A stretch of 26,142 nt of DNA from an uncultured Rhodocyclaceae bacterium (lineage in GTDB: Bacteria > Pseudomonadota > Gammaproteobacteria > Burkholderiales > Rhodocyclaceae), in contig URNG01000037.1 of assembly GCA_900549295.1 (NCBI GenBank), positions 1 through 26,142 of the forward strand, written 5' to 3'. Under the pieces are notes generated by a model, which saw nothing but the letters and a program-made list of their open reading frames with translations, made no database searches and was not told the origin of the DNA. This document shows, in pieces, positions 14,764-22,117 of this stretch (its first letter is position 1; every line of letters begins with the position of its first letter). The position numbers and the translations under genes were made by a program.

Positions 14764-15909
14764 ATGGATGCGCAGGGTAAAAAGGTAGAAGGCAAAGCAG
14801 TGACGGAAAAAGAGACGGCAAAAAAAACGGTGCCAGGGCAAAACCCCCGGGCCAAACACGCTACCCCGAAGTTACGCGCGACGCGGGCGCGCCAAGTGGC
14901 TGCCGGCGACGTGCCGCCGCAGCAGACGTCGGACGGCATCGAGCGTTTCACCATCCACAACGCGAGCAGCGCCGCCGAAGAAAAGAAAATGGCCGCGATC
15001 AGCGACATCCTGAGCAATTCGCCCAGCGAAGAAGCTCTGGTCATGCTCAAGCGCCTGCTGCGCCAGCAGCAAATCCGTTTCGACGATCAGCACGCCAACC
15101 CGGATGAAGAACTGGTGGCCGACTGGCGTTCCGGCATCTATCCCTACAAGAACCTGATGCAGCGGCGCAATTACGAGCGCCAGAAATACCGTTTGCAAGT
15201 CGAGTTATTGAAACTGCAAGCCTGGGTCAAGGAAACCGGGCAGAAAGTGGTGATTCTCTTCGAGGGGCGCGATGCGGCCGGCAAGGGCGGCACCATCAAG
15301 CGTTTCATGGAACACCTGAACCCGCGCGGCGCGCGCGTGGTGGCCCTGGAAAAGCCGAGCGAAATCGAGCGCGGGCAGTGGTATTTCCAGCGCTACGTGC
15401 AACATCTGCCGACCGACGGTGAAATCGTGCTGTTCGACCGTTCCTGGTACAACCGCTCCGGCGTCGAGCGGGTGATGGGTTTCTGTTCCGACCAGGAATA
15501 CAACGAATTCGTGCGCCAATGCCCGGAATTCGAGCGCATGCTGGTGCGTAACGGCATCCACCTCATCAAGTTCTGGTTCTCGGTCAGCCGTGAAGAGCAG
15601 CGCCGGCGTTTCCGCGAACGCAAGGTGCACCCGCTCAAGCAGTGGAAACTCTCGCCCATCGACATGGCTTCGCTCGATAAATGGGACGACTACGGCAAGG
15701 CCAAGGAAGCCATGTTCTTCCATACCGACACGGCCGACGCGCCGTGGACGGTCATCAAATCCAACTGCAAGAAACGCGCCCGCCTCAATGCCCTGCGCTA
15801 CGTCCTGCACAAACTGCCCTACACCAACAAGGACGTTGCCTTCGTCGGCAACCTCGACCCGCTCATCGTGGGTCGCGCCAACCTGGTGTACGAACGCGGC
15901 GAGGCGTAA
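14764..15909 (+). CDS. ppk2: Polyphosphate kinase 2 family protein
   Basis: PPK2-family enzyme that transfers phosphate between polyphosphate and nucleotides. Walker A is EGRDAAGKGG at about 167-176, the Walker B/aspartate motif is DRSWYNR at 225-231, and the lid region with ERKVHPLKQWKLSPID follows. SGIYPYKNLMQRRNYERQKY just before the core is typical of class I enzymes that mainly make ADP/GDP-to-triphosphate conversions, but subclass is inferred. The protein is 381 residues, long for the family (often about 270-350): residues 1-50 are Lys/Ala/Thr-rich, basic and probably disordered. AGGGGAAAAG just upstream of ATG 14764 is a good ribosome binding site. Followed by an intergenic palindromic repeat and the convergent thioesterase gene. 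Confidence 0.94.
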   Translation: MDAQGKKVEGKAVTEKETAKKTVPGQNPRAKHATPKLRATRARQVAAGDVPPQQTSDGIERFTIHNASSAAEEKKMAAISDILSNSPSEEALVMLKRLLRQQQIRFDDQHANPDEELVADWRSGIYPYKNLMQRRNYERQKYRLQVELLKLQAWVKETGQKVVILFEGRDAAGKGGTIKRFMEHLNPRGARVVALEKPSEIERGQWYFQRYVQHLPTDGEIVLFDRSWYNRSGVERVMGFCSDQEYNEFVRQCPEFERMLVRNGIHLIKFWFSVSREEQRRRFRERKVHPLKQWKLSPIDMASLDKWDDYGKAKEAMFFHTDTADAPWTVIKSNCKKRARLNALRYVLHKLPYTNKDVAFVGNLDPLIVGRANLVYERGEA

Positions 15910-15956
15910 GCCAGGGGGGCGACCGCTTGCCTAAGAAAGCGCTGAATAAATCAAAA

Positions 15957-16027
15957 CCGTTCGGGCTGAGCCTGTCGAAGCCATTGATTTTGCAGGTAAT
16001 GCCCTTCGGCAAGCTCAGAGCGAACGG
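15957..16027. repeat. Imperfect palindromic intergenic repeat element
   Basis: Two 24-base arms, 15957-15980 and 16004-16027, are inverted copies matching at 20 of 24 positions around a 23-base centre. The arms begin CCGTTCG and contain CTGAGC and CGAAG cores, resembling dispersed extragenic palindromes common in proteobacterial genomes. It lies between the convergent ppk2 and thioesterase genes, ending 17 bases before the latter's stop. Only one copy is present in this window. It could fold in RNA and act as a bidirectional transcript end. Confidence 0.75.
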
Positions 16028-16044
16028 ATTCGTTCAGATCTCGC

Positions 16045-16539
16045 CTAACTGATGACGTAGGCCGCTGCGCCGGTGGCGATCAGCAGCTTGTTTTCGTTTT
16101 CCAGGCGCATCTGTATGGAGGCGATACGTCCGCCCAGGCGGGTAATGGTGCCGGTGGCGGTGAATTCGCGGCCGATGCCCTGATGCAGGAAATCGGTGCG
16201 CAGGTCGATGGTGCCGACGCGGCCAAAGCGGTGCGCGACCTGTTCCGCCGTTTCGTTGGCGTATTTCTCGGCGATGCCGACGACGGCTGCGAAACCGCCG
16301 ACCGTATCGAGCACGGCGGCAATTGCGCCGCCATGCAGGCGGCCATACAGATAATGGCCAACCAGTTCCGGGCGCATGGCGAAGTTCAGTTGTGCCGCCT
16401 GCGGGTCGAAAGAGGCGACTTTCAGTCCCAGCACTTCGTTGAAACTGATGCGATGCTCGAACATGTCGCGCAGCGTGTTTTCCAGACGAAGCTGTTCAGC
16501 GCTGGAGCGGCGAGGGAGGGCTGCGGTGGGTGGTGTCAT
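16045..16539 (-). CDS. PaaI/YigI-like hotdog-fold thioesterase
   Basis: Predicted 164-residue hotdog thioesterase. The core LVGHYLYGRLHGGAIAAVLDTVGGFAAVVG contains the HGG-x(8)-D pattern of PaaI/YigI-type acyl-CoA thioesterases, and the later TIDLRTDFLHQGIGREFTATGTITRLGGRIA completes the fold. The N-terminal helix is longer than in minimal PaaI and resembles E. coli YigI, which cleaves medium- and long-chain acyl-CoAs; the substrate here is not known. ATG 16539 is used; the upstream sequence has no clear Shine-Dalgarno. It follows the diguanylate cyclase gene by 49 bases on the same strand and may share its transcript. Confidence 0.88.
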   Translation of the reverse strand: MTPPTAALPRRSSAEQLRLENTLRDMFEHRISFNEVLGLKVASFDPQAAQLNFAMRPELVGHYLYGRLHGGAIAAVLDTVGGFAAVVGIAEKYANETAEQVAHRFGRVGTIDLRTDFLHQGIGREFTATGTITRLGGRIASIQMRLENENKLLIATGAAAYVIS

Positions 16540-16588
16540 GGTGGATGCGGGGGAAATGGGGGGCGGTTGGTTGCGGTGGCGGAGGGCG

Positions 16589-17878
16589 CTAATCAGCGAT
16601 TTGCACCCGGTTGCGCCCTGCCGTTTTCGCTTGATAGAGCGCCTTGTCGGCGCGGGCGAAAAGCTCGTCGAAGCTGATGGCTTCGTCCTGGCAGGCGGTC
16701 AGGCCAAAGCTGGCTGAAATCTGCCCCATGTCCGGGATGTCCTTGAAATGGATGGTGGTGATGGCGGCGCGCAGACGCTCGGCAATTCTCTGGGCGTCGG
16801 CCAGACCGGTTCTGGGGAGCAGGATGGCGAATTCTTCGCCGCCGATGCGGGCAAAGAGATTCTGTTTGCGCAACTTGCCCAGGCAGATCTGGGCAACGGC
16901 CTTGAGCACCCGATCCCCGACGGGGTGGCCCCAGGTGTCATTGATCTTCTTGAACCAGTCGATGTCGAAGAGCGCCAGTGACAAAGGCGTCAGCAGGGCC
17001 TTGCTGCGCGTCAGTTCCTGCTCCGCCGCGGCGTGGAAGAAGCGTCGATTGGCCGCGCCGGTCAGGGAATCGGTATTGGCGAGGTTTTTCAGTTCTTCCT
17101 GCAGGTCGTGCAGTTCGGTGATGTCGCTGCTGAAACCGATCAGTCCCGGTTCGCCGTTGAAGATGATGGGCATCTTGATCGACCAGTAATGCCGCTGCTT
17201 GCCATCCGGGCTGAGAAAGGATTCCTTCAGGGCGATCTTGCGCTGTTCCTCGAAAACGACGCGGTCTGCCTGCGAGAAGAGATCGGACAATTCCTGGCCG
17301 ACCAGATCGGTTTCAAGCTGGCCGACGACTTCGTCGACAGTTTTCCCATAGGCGACGGCAATGTGCTGATTGGCGTAGAGATAGCGGCGCTGGCGGTTCT
17401 TGACGTATACGGTGGCATCCATGTTGTCCAGCACCAGCCGGAGTTGCTCTTTTTCCTGGCGCAATTCATCTTCGAGCTGTTTGAAAGCCGTGATGTCGGT
17501 CGAGACGCCGTACATGCCGGAAATCTGGCCGGCCTGATCGAACAGCGGTTTTTTGATACTCAGGAAGGTGCGCGCGCGGGAGCCTCCTTTGACCAGATTC
17601 GTTTCTTCGCGGGAAATGGTGCGGGCGAATTCGATGGATTCACGGTCGTTGTGCGCGACATTTGCCGCCGTGGTGGCTTCGAAAAAGTCACTGTCCGTCC
17701 TGCCGACGATCTGCCTGCTGTCTTCCTGCCCCCACAGCGCCAGGGTGGCGCGATTGGCGAAGGTGTATCGGCCATGCGTGTCCTTGGCGTAGATGCAGGC
17801 ACCCACGTCGTCGAGCAGATAGCGCAGTTGCGCCGCATCCAGGGGGAGCGCGGGTGAAATGCTGTCGTATTGGGCCAT
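16589..17878 (-). CDS. PAS-PAS-GGDEF diguanylate cyclase
   Basis: Predicted 429-residue cytosolic signalling protein with two PAS domains (about residues 15-135 and 140-262; each ends in a GVSTDIT or GFSSDIT motif followed by a coiled linker) and a GGDEF domain from about 265. The catalytic motif GGEEF is at 346-350 and the entry motif TDSLTGAANRR is intact, so it should synthesise c-di-GMP. The inhibitory RxxD site, expected nine residues before the first Gly, reads RKQN (337-340), with Asn in place of Asp, so product inhibition may be weakened. There are no membrane helices or signal peptide; PAS ligands are unknown. It lies 30 bases after the frameshifted glutaredoxin-like gene on the same strand. 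Confidence 0.95.
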   Translation of the reverse strand: MAQYDSISPALPLDAAQLRYLLDDVGACIYAKDTHGRYTFANRATLALWGQEDSRQIVGRTDSDFFEATTAANVAHNDRESIEFARTISREETNLVKGGSRARTFLSIKKPLFDQAGQISGMYGVSTDITAFKQLEDELRQEKEQLRLVLDNMDATVYVKNRQRRYLYANQHIAVAYGKTVDEVVGQLETDLVGQELSDLFSQADRVVFEEQRKIALKESFLSPDGKQRHYWSIKMPIIFNGEPGLIGFSSDITELHDLQEELKNLANTDSLTGAANRRFFHAAAEQELTRSKALLTPLSLALFDIDWFKKINDTWGHPVGDRVLKAVAQICLGKLRKQNLFARIGGEEFAILLPRTGLADAQRIAERLRAAITTIHFKDIPDMGQISASFGLTACQDEAISFDELFARADKALYQAKTAGRNRVQIAD

Positions 17879-17908
17879 GGCTTTTCGTATCGCGAAGGTG
17901 GGCGGCGG

Positions 17909-18392
17909 TTATTTGCCGGATTTCGGATAACCTGCCAGATTGAGCATCTGCTCGTACAGGCTGGCGTTGAAGCCGCGCTGGTGCTGGCGGCCGACTTGCA
18001 GGCTGGGCACGAAAACGTCGCCGATCAGGGCAGCGAGGGCAGCCTGGTCGGCTTCGCTTTCGATCCGCTTTTCGCTGAAGGGAATGCCGCGCGCTTTGAG
18101 CAGATCGCGGGCGCTCTGGCATTCCGGGTCGCAGTCTTTGGTGGTGTACAGCGTGACCGGGAAATTGGCGGCGGCCTGCCGGGTGGCGAAGGGCAGGTTG
18201 TCGGCGGCCTGCGCCTTGCCGCCCACGCGCGCGGCTTGGGGGGGCCTGGCCGGGGGGCGGGGTGTCGGAGAGCACGGTGCGGCCATTGGCGTCGATCCAG
18301 CGATAGGTCTGGGCATCGGCAGCGACGCCGGTCAGGAGCAGGCTGGCGGCAAGGAGAGGTAGGCAAAAGCGGTGCAGGTGGAGGCGGCGCAT
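17909..18392 (-). pseudogene. DUF4124-glutaredoxin-like exported protein, frameshifted
   Basis: Two frames together encode one protein. From ATG 18392 comes a signal peptide (LLAASLLLTGVAADA) and a DUF4124 segment (QTYRWIDANGRTVLSDTPPPG). The homology then continues one frame over: AARVGGKAQAADNLPF and a glutaredoxin-like domain with VTLYTTKDCDPEC, FVPSLQVG (cis-Pro site) and GFNASLYEQML, ending at 17909. The break falls on a run of seven G at 18238-18244; removing one base restores a 160-residue reading frame. This is either a sequencing/assembly indel or a recent natural frameshift. The intact protein would be periplasmic with a CxxxC motif rather than the usual CxxC. It follows prlC by 22 bases. 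Confidence 0.85.
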
Positions 18393-18414
18393 GGGGTTCT
18401 CCGGCAGAGGAAAA

Positions 18415-20487
18415 TCAGGCGGCGATCATGCCGCTGTGGCGCAGCAAGGCGTCCGGGCTGGGCGGGCGGCCGCGGAAGGCGAGGAAATTGTCGAGCGCGG
18501 CGCGTTCGCCGCCACGCGACAGGATTTCGTCGAGAAAACGCCGGCCGGTGGCGGGGTCGAAGGGATCGCCGGCCTCTTCGAATGCGGCGTAGCAATCGGC
18601 GGACAGCACTTCCGCCCACTTGTAGCTGTAGTAGCCGGCCGCATAGCCGCCGCCGAAAATGTGCGAGAAGCTGTGCGGAAAGCGGTGCCAGGGGGGCGGA
18701 AAGAGGACGGCGACTTCGGCGCGCACGGTTTCCAGCAGATCGATCACGCTGCTTTGGCCGGCTGGGTCGAAAGCGCTGTGCAGCAGCATGTCGAACAGCG
18801 AGAACTCCAGTTGGCGCACGGTCATCAGGCCACTCTGGAAATTCCTGGCGGCCAGCATCTTGTCGTAAAGGGCGCGCGGCAGCGCCTCGCCGCTGTCGAT
18901 GTGGGCGGTCATGCTTTGCAGCACCGGCCATTCCCAGCAGTAATTTTCCATGAACTGCGAGGGCAGTTCGACCGCATCCCATTCCACGCCGTGGATGCCG
19001 GAAACGCCCAGTTCTTCGCCGCGTGCCAGCAGGTGATGCAGGCCGTGGCCGGTTTCGTGGAACAAGGTGATGACTTCGTCGTGGGTGAAGGTGGCGGGCA
19101 GGGGCTGGCCGTCGCGCTCGCCGACCGGGCGGGCGAAGTTGCAGTTGAGGTAGGCAATGGGCGTCTGGATGCGCCCGTCCGCCAGCCGCCGGCGTGAGCG
19201 GGCCTCGTCCATCCAGGCTCCGCCGCGCTTGGTTTCGCGGGCGTAGAGATCGAGATAGAACTGGCCGATCAGTTCGCCGGCTGGTGTTTCGATGCGGTAG
19301 AAGCGCACGTCCTCGTGCCAGACCGGCGCCTGATCCGGGCGCAGCCTGACGGTGAACAGCGTTTCGATGGCCTTGAACAACCCGGCCAGCACCTCGGGTT
19401 CGGTGAAATACTGCTTCACTTCCTGCTCGGAGAAGGCGTAGCGCGCCTGCAGCAGTTTTTCCGAGGCGTAAGCCGCATCCCAGGGCTGGAAATCGGCAAT
19501 GCCGAGTTCGTCGCGGGCGAATGCCTGCAACTCGGCCACGTCCTTTTCGGCGAAAGGTTTGGCCTTCTTCGCCATGTCGCGCAGGAAGGCGAGCACTTCG
19601 GCGGGGCTGTCGGCCATTTTGCTGTAGAGCGACACTTCGGCGTAGTTGGCAAAGCCCAGAAGCGCGGCTTCTTCGGCCTTGAGTTCGAGGATGCGCCGGA
19701 TCAGCGGGCCGTTGTCCCATTCCGGCCGGGAATAACCGTTGTCGATTTCGGCGGCGCGGGTGGCGTAGGCGCGGTACATGCGTTCGCGCAGGGCGCGGTT
19801 GTCGGCGTACTGCATGAGCGGGCCGTAGGAGGGCGCGTGCAGGGTGAATTTCCAGCCGGCCGCGCCGGATTTTTCGGCGGCGCTGCGGGCCGCAGCCTTG
19901 GCGTATTCGGGCAGGCCGGCGAGTTCGGCCTCGTCGGTGATGGTGGCGGCGAAGGCGTTGGTGGCGTCGAGCAGGTTTTCGGAGAATTTCGCCGCCAGTT
20001 GCGAGAGTTCTTCCATGATGGCCTGGAAGCGCGGTTTCTGCGCTTCCGGCAGCTCCGCGCCGCCCAGGCGGAAATCGCGGATTTCGTTAGCCACGATTTT
20101 CCGGCGTTCCGGGCTGAGCGTGGCGTATTCCGGGCTTTTTCCCAGCGCCCGGTATTGGTCGAACAGCTTCAGATTCTGGCCGAGTTCGCTGTAAAAACGC
20201 GAGACTTCGGGCAGCATGGCGTTGTACGCCTCGCGCCAGGCGGGCACGTCATTGACGGAATGCAGATGCCCGACGATGCCCCAGGCGCGGCCAAAACCTT
20301 CCAGGCCGCTGGCAAAAGCGCCGGCGAAATCGTCCCAGGTGGCGGGCGTGCCGTTAGCGGTGAGCCGCTCCACCAGGGCGCGGCCCTCGGACAGCAATTG
20401 CGTGATGGCAGGCTGCACGTGCTCCGGCTGGATCAGATCGAAGCGCGGCAGGTCGGTGAAATCGAGCAGGGGGTTGGTTTGGGGCAT
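18415..20487 (-). CDS. prlC: Oligopeptidase A, M3 family metallopeptidase
   Basis: Cytosolic zinc endopeptidase that degrades oligopeptides, including cleaved signal peptides. The 690-residue length fits PrlC/OpdA (about 680). The zinc motif HETGH is at residues 477-481, within TLFHETGHGLHHLL, and the third zinc ligand region follows as GVEWDAVELPSQFMENY about 25 residues later. The N-terminus (NPLLDFTDLPRFDLIQPEHVQPAI) matches the family opening, supporting ATG 20487. The C-terminus with YSYKWAEVLSADCYAAFEE and FLDEILSRGGER is also standard. It is followed by the DUF4124-glutaredoxin gene, a neighbour seen elsewhere in betaproteobacteria, and preceded by a 172-base spacer downstream of purC. 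Confidence 0.97.
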   Translation of the reverse strand: MPQTNPLLDFTDLPRFDLIQPEHVQPAITQLLSEGRALVERLTANGTPATWDDFAGAFASGLEGFGRAWGIVGHLHSVNDVPAWREAYNAMLPEVSRFYSELGQNLKLFDQYRALGKSPEYATLSPERRKIVANEIRDFRLGGAELPEAQKPRFQAIMEELSQLAAKFSENLLDATNAFAATITDEAELAGLPEYAKAAARSAAEKSGAAGWKFTLHAPSYGPLMQYADNRALRERMYRAYATRAAEIDNGYSRPEWDNGPLIRRILELKAEEAALLGFANYAEVSLYSKMADSPAEVLAFLRDMAKKAKPFAEKDVAELQAFARDELGIADFQPWDAAYASEKLLQARYAFSEQEVKQYFTEPEVLAGLFKAIETLFTVRLRPDQAPVWHEDVRFYRIETPAGELIGQFYLDLYARETKRGGAWMDEARSRRRLADGRIQTPIAYLNCNFARPVGERDGQPLPATFTHDEVITLFHETGHGLHHLLARGEELGVSGIHGVEWDAVELPSQFMENYCWEWPVLQSMTAHIDSGEALPRALYDKMLAARNFQSGLMTVRQLEFSLFDMLLHSAFDPAGQSSVIDLLETVRAEVAVLFPPPWHRFPHSFSHIFGGGYAAGYYSYKWAEVLSADCYAAFEEAGDPFDPATGRRFLDEILSRGGERAALDNFLAFRGRPPSPDALLRHSGMIAA

Positions 20488-20495
20488 AGGTTTTT

Positions 20496-20519
20496 GGTGG
20501 GGCGTTCGGTGGGGTATTC
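20496..20519. repeat. Tandem imperfect 12-mers upstream of prlC
   Basis: Two adjacent 12-base units, GGTGGGGCGTTC and GGTGGGGTATTC, match at 10 of 12 positions and are followed by a weaker third unit. They lie 9-32 bases upstream of the prlC start. The rest of the 172-base spacer to purC shows no feature I can support. Confidence 0.4.
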
Positions 20520-20659
20520 GGTGCTTGGGTTGTTCTGGCGGGCAAAGCGCAAACGGCGCGGGCAGAATGAAATAGCAGTTCTTCTGGCCGCGCCGGGCGT
20601 TGGGTGAGGATGCAGGGCGCTGGTTTGAGCGGGCTGTGTTGAGCGGGCTTTACGGGAAT

Positions 20660-21592
20660 TTACAGGGTTTTGCCGGTCAGCCGCTCGTAGGCTTCGATGT
20701 ATTTGGCGGCGGTACGTTCAATGACTTCGGGCGGCAGTTTCGGGCCGGGGGCGGTCTTGTTCCAGTCCAGGGTTTCCAGGTAGTCGCGCACGTACTGCTT
20801 GTCGTAGGACGGCGGGTTGCTGCCTTCGGCGTACTGATCGGCAGGCCAGAAACGGGAGGAGTCCGGGGTCAGCGCCTCGTCGATGAGATGCAGGGTGCCG
20901 GCGGCGTCGATGCCGAATTCAAACTTGGTGTCGGCGATGATGATGCCGCGCGTGGCGGCGTAGTCGGAGGCTTCCCGATACAGGCGGATGGCCGCATCGC
21001 GGGCTTCGGCGCACAGTTGCGCGCCGCTCTTGCCGGTGCCTTTCAGTGCCTCGTTCAGCGTGGCGTCGCAGTTGGCGGCGGCCTGGGCGAAGGAGACGTT
21101 CTCGTCGTGATCGCCCACTTCCGCCTTGGTGGCCGGGGTGAAGATGGGGGCGGGCAGCTTGGCCGCCATTTTCAGGCCGGCGGGCAGGGCGATGCCGCAG
21201 ATCGCGCCGGTTTCCCGGTAATCCTTCCAGCCGGAGCCGATCACGTAGCCGCGCACCACCGCCTCGATCGGCAGCGGCTTGAGGCGCTTCACCACCACGG
21301 CGCGGCCGCGCACCTGCTCGCGCTCGCCTTCCGCCACCACGCTTTCCGGGTCAATGCCGGTCAGTTGATTGGGCACGATGTGGGAGAGCTTGTCGAACCA
21401 GAAATTCGCCACCGCCTGCAATACCGCGCCCTTCTGCGGGATGGGGTCGGGCAGGATGACGTCGAAGGCCGACAGGCGGTCGGTGGTGACGATCAGGAGT
21501 TTGTCGGCATCGACCGCGTAAATGTCGCGGACCTTGCCCTTGGACAGGAGCGGCAGGCTGGTGATGGAAGATTCGAAGAGCGGAGCGGTCAC
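20660..21592 (-). CDS. purC: Phosphoribosylaminoimidazole-succinocarboxamide synthase
   Basis: Joins CAIR with aspartate, using ATP, to make SAICAR in de novo purine synthesis. The 310-residue protein is the longer form of the enzyme seen in yeast Ade1 and many betaproteobacteria, compared with about 240 residues in E. coli. Family motifs include LLSKGKVRDIYAV, LIVTTDRLSAFDVILPDPIP, VVVKRLKPLPIEAVVRGYVIGSGW, ADTKFEFG and LIDEALTPDSSRFWP. The start is GTG at 21592; the following MTAPLFESSITSLPLL is the usual N-terminus, so no upstream start is needed. It lies 84 bases after the XRE regulator gene on the same strand. No purine riboswitch or obvious PurR-type operator is seen nearby. Confidence 0.97.
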   Translation of the reverse strand: MTAPLFESSITSLPLLSKGKVRDIYAVDADKLLIVTTDRLSAFDVILPDPIPQKGAVLQAVANFWFDKLSHIVPNQLTGIDPESVVAEGEREQVRGRAVVVKRLKPLPIEAVVRGYVIGSGWKDYRETGAICGIALPAGLKMAAKLPAPIFTPATKAEVGDHDENVSFAQAAANCDATLNEALKGTGKSGAQLCAEARDAAIRLYREASDYAATRGIIIADTKFEFGIDAAGTLHLIDEALTPDSSRFWPADQYAEGSNPPSYDKQYVRDYLETLDWNKTAPGPKLPPEVIERTAAKYIEAYERLTGKTL

Positions 21593-21676
21593 GATCGTAT
21601 TCCGGTAGGTAAAGGAAGAATTATACGGGAGAGGCGACGGCGGGCATGGCCCCTGGCCGTGCCGCTTCCCGTTGCC

Positions 21677-22015
21677 TCAATCCGCTTTCCGGCCGGCGAA
21701 ATTTGCCGCCACCTGCAACAGCAGGCGCCGCTGCTCGCCGCACATGGCCCGGAAGTGCCCCAGCAGCGCCTGTTCTTCCGCGTCGCTGCCGCATAGACGG
21801 TCGGCGAGCCGGAAGCCTTCGGCGTGCGCCACCAGTTCATGGACGCGCAGTCCCAGCGCGCTGGCCAGGGTATCCAGCAGTTGTTCGCCTGGGTGGTGCC
21901 GGTTCGTTTCTATCCGGGAAATCGTCCCCGCCGTGGTGTTCGCACGGAAGGCCAGTTCTTCCTGGGTCATGCCGCGTTCCTGCCGCAGGCTGCGTACCGT
22001 TGCGCCGATTTTCAT
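21677..22015 (-). CDS. XRE-family HTH transcriptional regulator
   Basis: Predicted 112-residue DNA-binding protein. An HTH_3 domain fills about residues 5-60: VRSLRQERGMTQEELAFRANTTAGTISRIETNRHHPGEQLLDTLASALGL, with the recognition helix around TTAGTISRIE. A short helical C-terminal tail follows (ALLGHFRAMCGEQRRLLLQVA), possibly for dimerisation. There is no cupin or peptidase effector domain. It is divergent from a chemoreceptor gene across a 102-base AT-rich spacer containing a TTCGTTAAACGAA palindrome, a plausible operator for autoregulation or control of the receptor. ATG 22015 gives the expected N-terminus. Targets and signal are unknown. Confidence 0.9.
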   Translation of the reverse strand: MKIGATVRSLRQERGMTQEELAFRANTTAGTISRIETNRHHPGEQLLDTLASALGLRVHELVAHAEGFRLADRLCGSDAEEQALLGHFRAMCGEQRRLLLQVAANFAGRKAD

Positions 22016-22070
22016 GCTGTGCAGCGTAAGGCAGCTTGTGGTGCGTTGAAAATCGCATTGCGTAAATTTA

Positions 22071-22083
22071 TTCGTTAAACGAA
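22071..22083. promoter_or_regulatory. Candidate operator palindrome between XRE and MCP genes
   Basis: TTCGTTAAACGAA is a perfect 6-bp inverted repeat with a single central base, in an AT-rich island within otherwise GC-rich DNA. It lies 35 bases upstream of the MCP start and 56 bases upstream of the XRE start. Such short dyads are typical of XRE-family operators. A TTGA-A box around 22047 on the plus strand could be a -35 element. Confidence 0.45.
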
Positions 22084-22117
22084 AATAAGCGTTTTATGGT
22101 TCGGCTTGGGGGTATTC

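Noticed and set aside
15957..16027. CRISPR repeat or insertion sequence end
   Set aside because: Only one inverted pair, no regular spacer array, no transposase and no target duplication visible.
18238..18244. Programmed ribosomal frameshifting at the G7/C7 run
   Set aside because: No stimulatory structure or conserved slippery heptamer could be identified, and a homopolymer indel explains the break more simply.
20600..21796. Plus-strand open frame opposite purC
   Set aside because: Gly/Val/Arg-rich antisense translation with no recognisable family; purC on the other strand is unambiguous.
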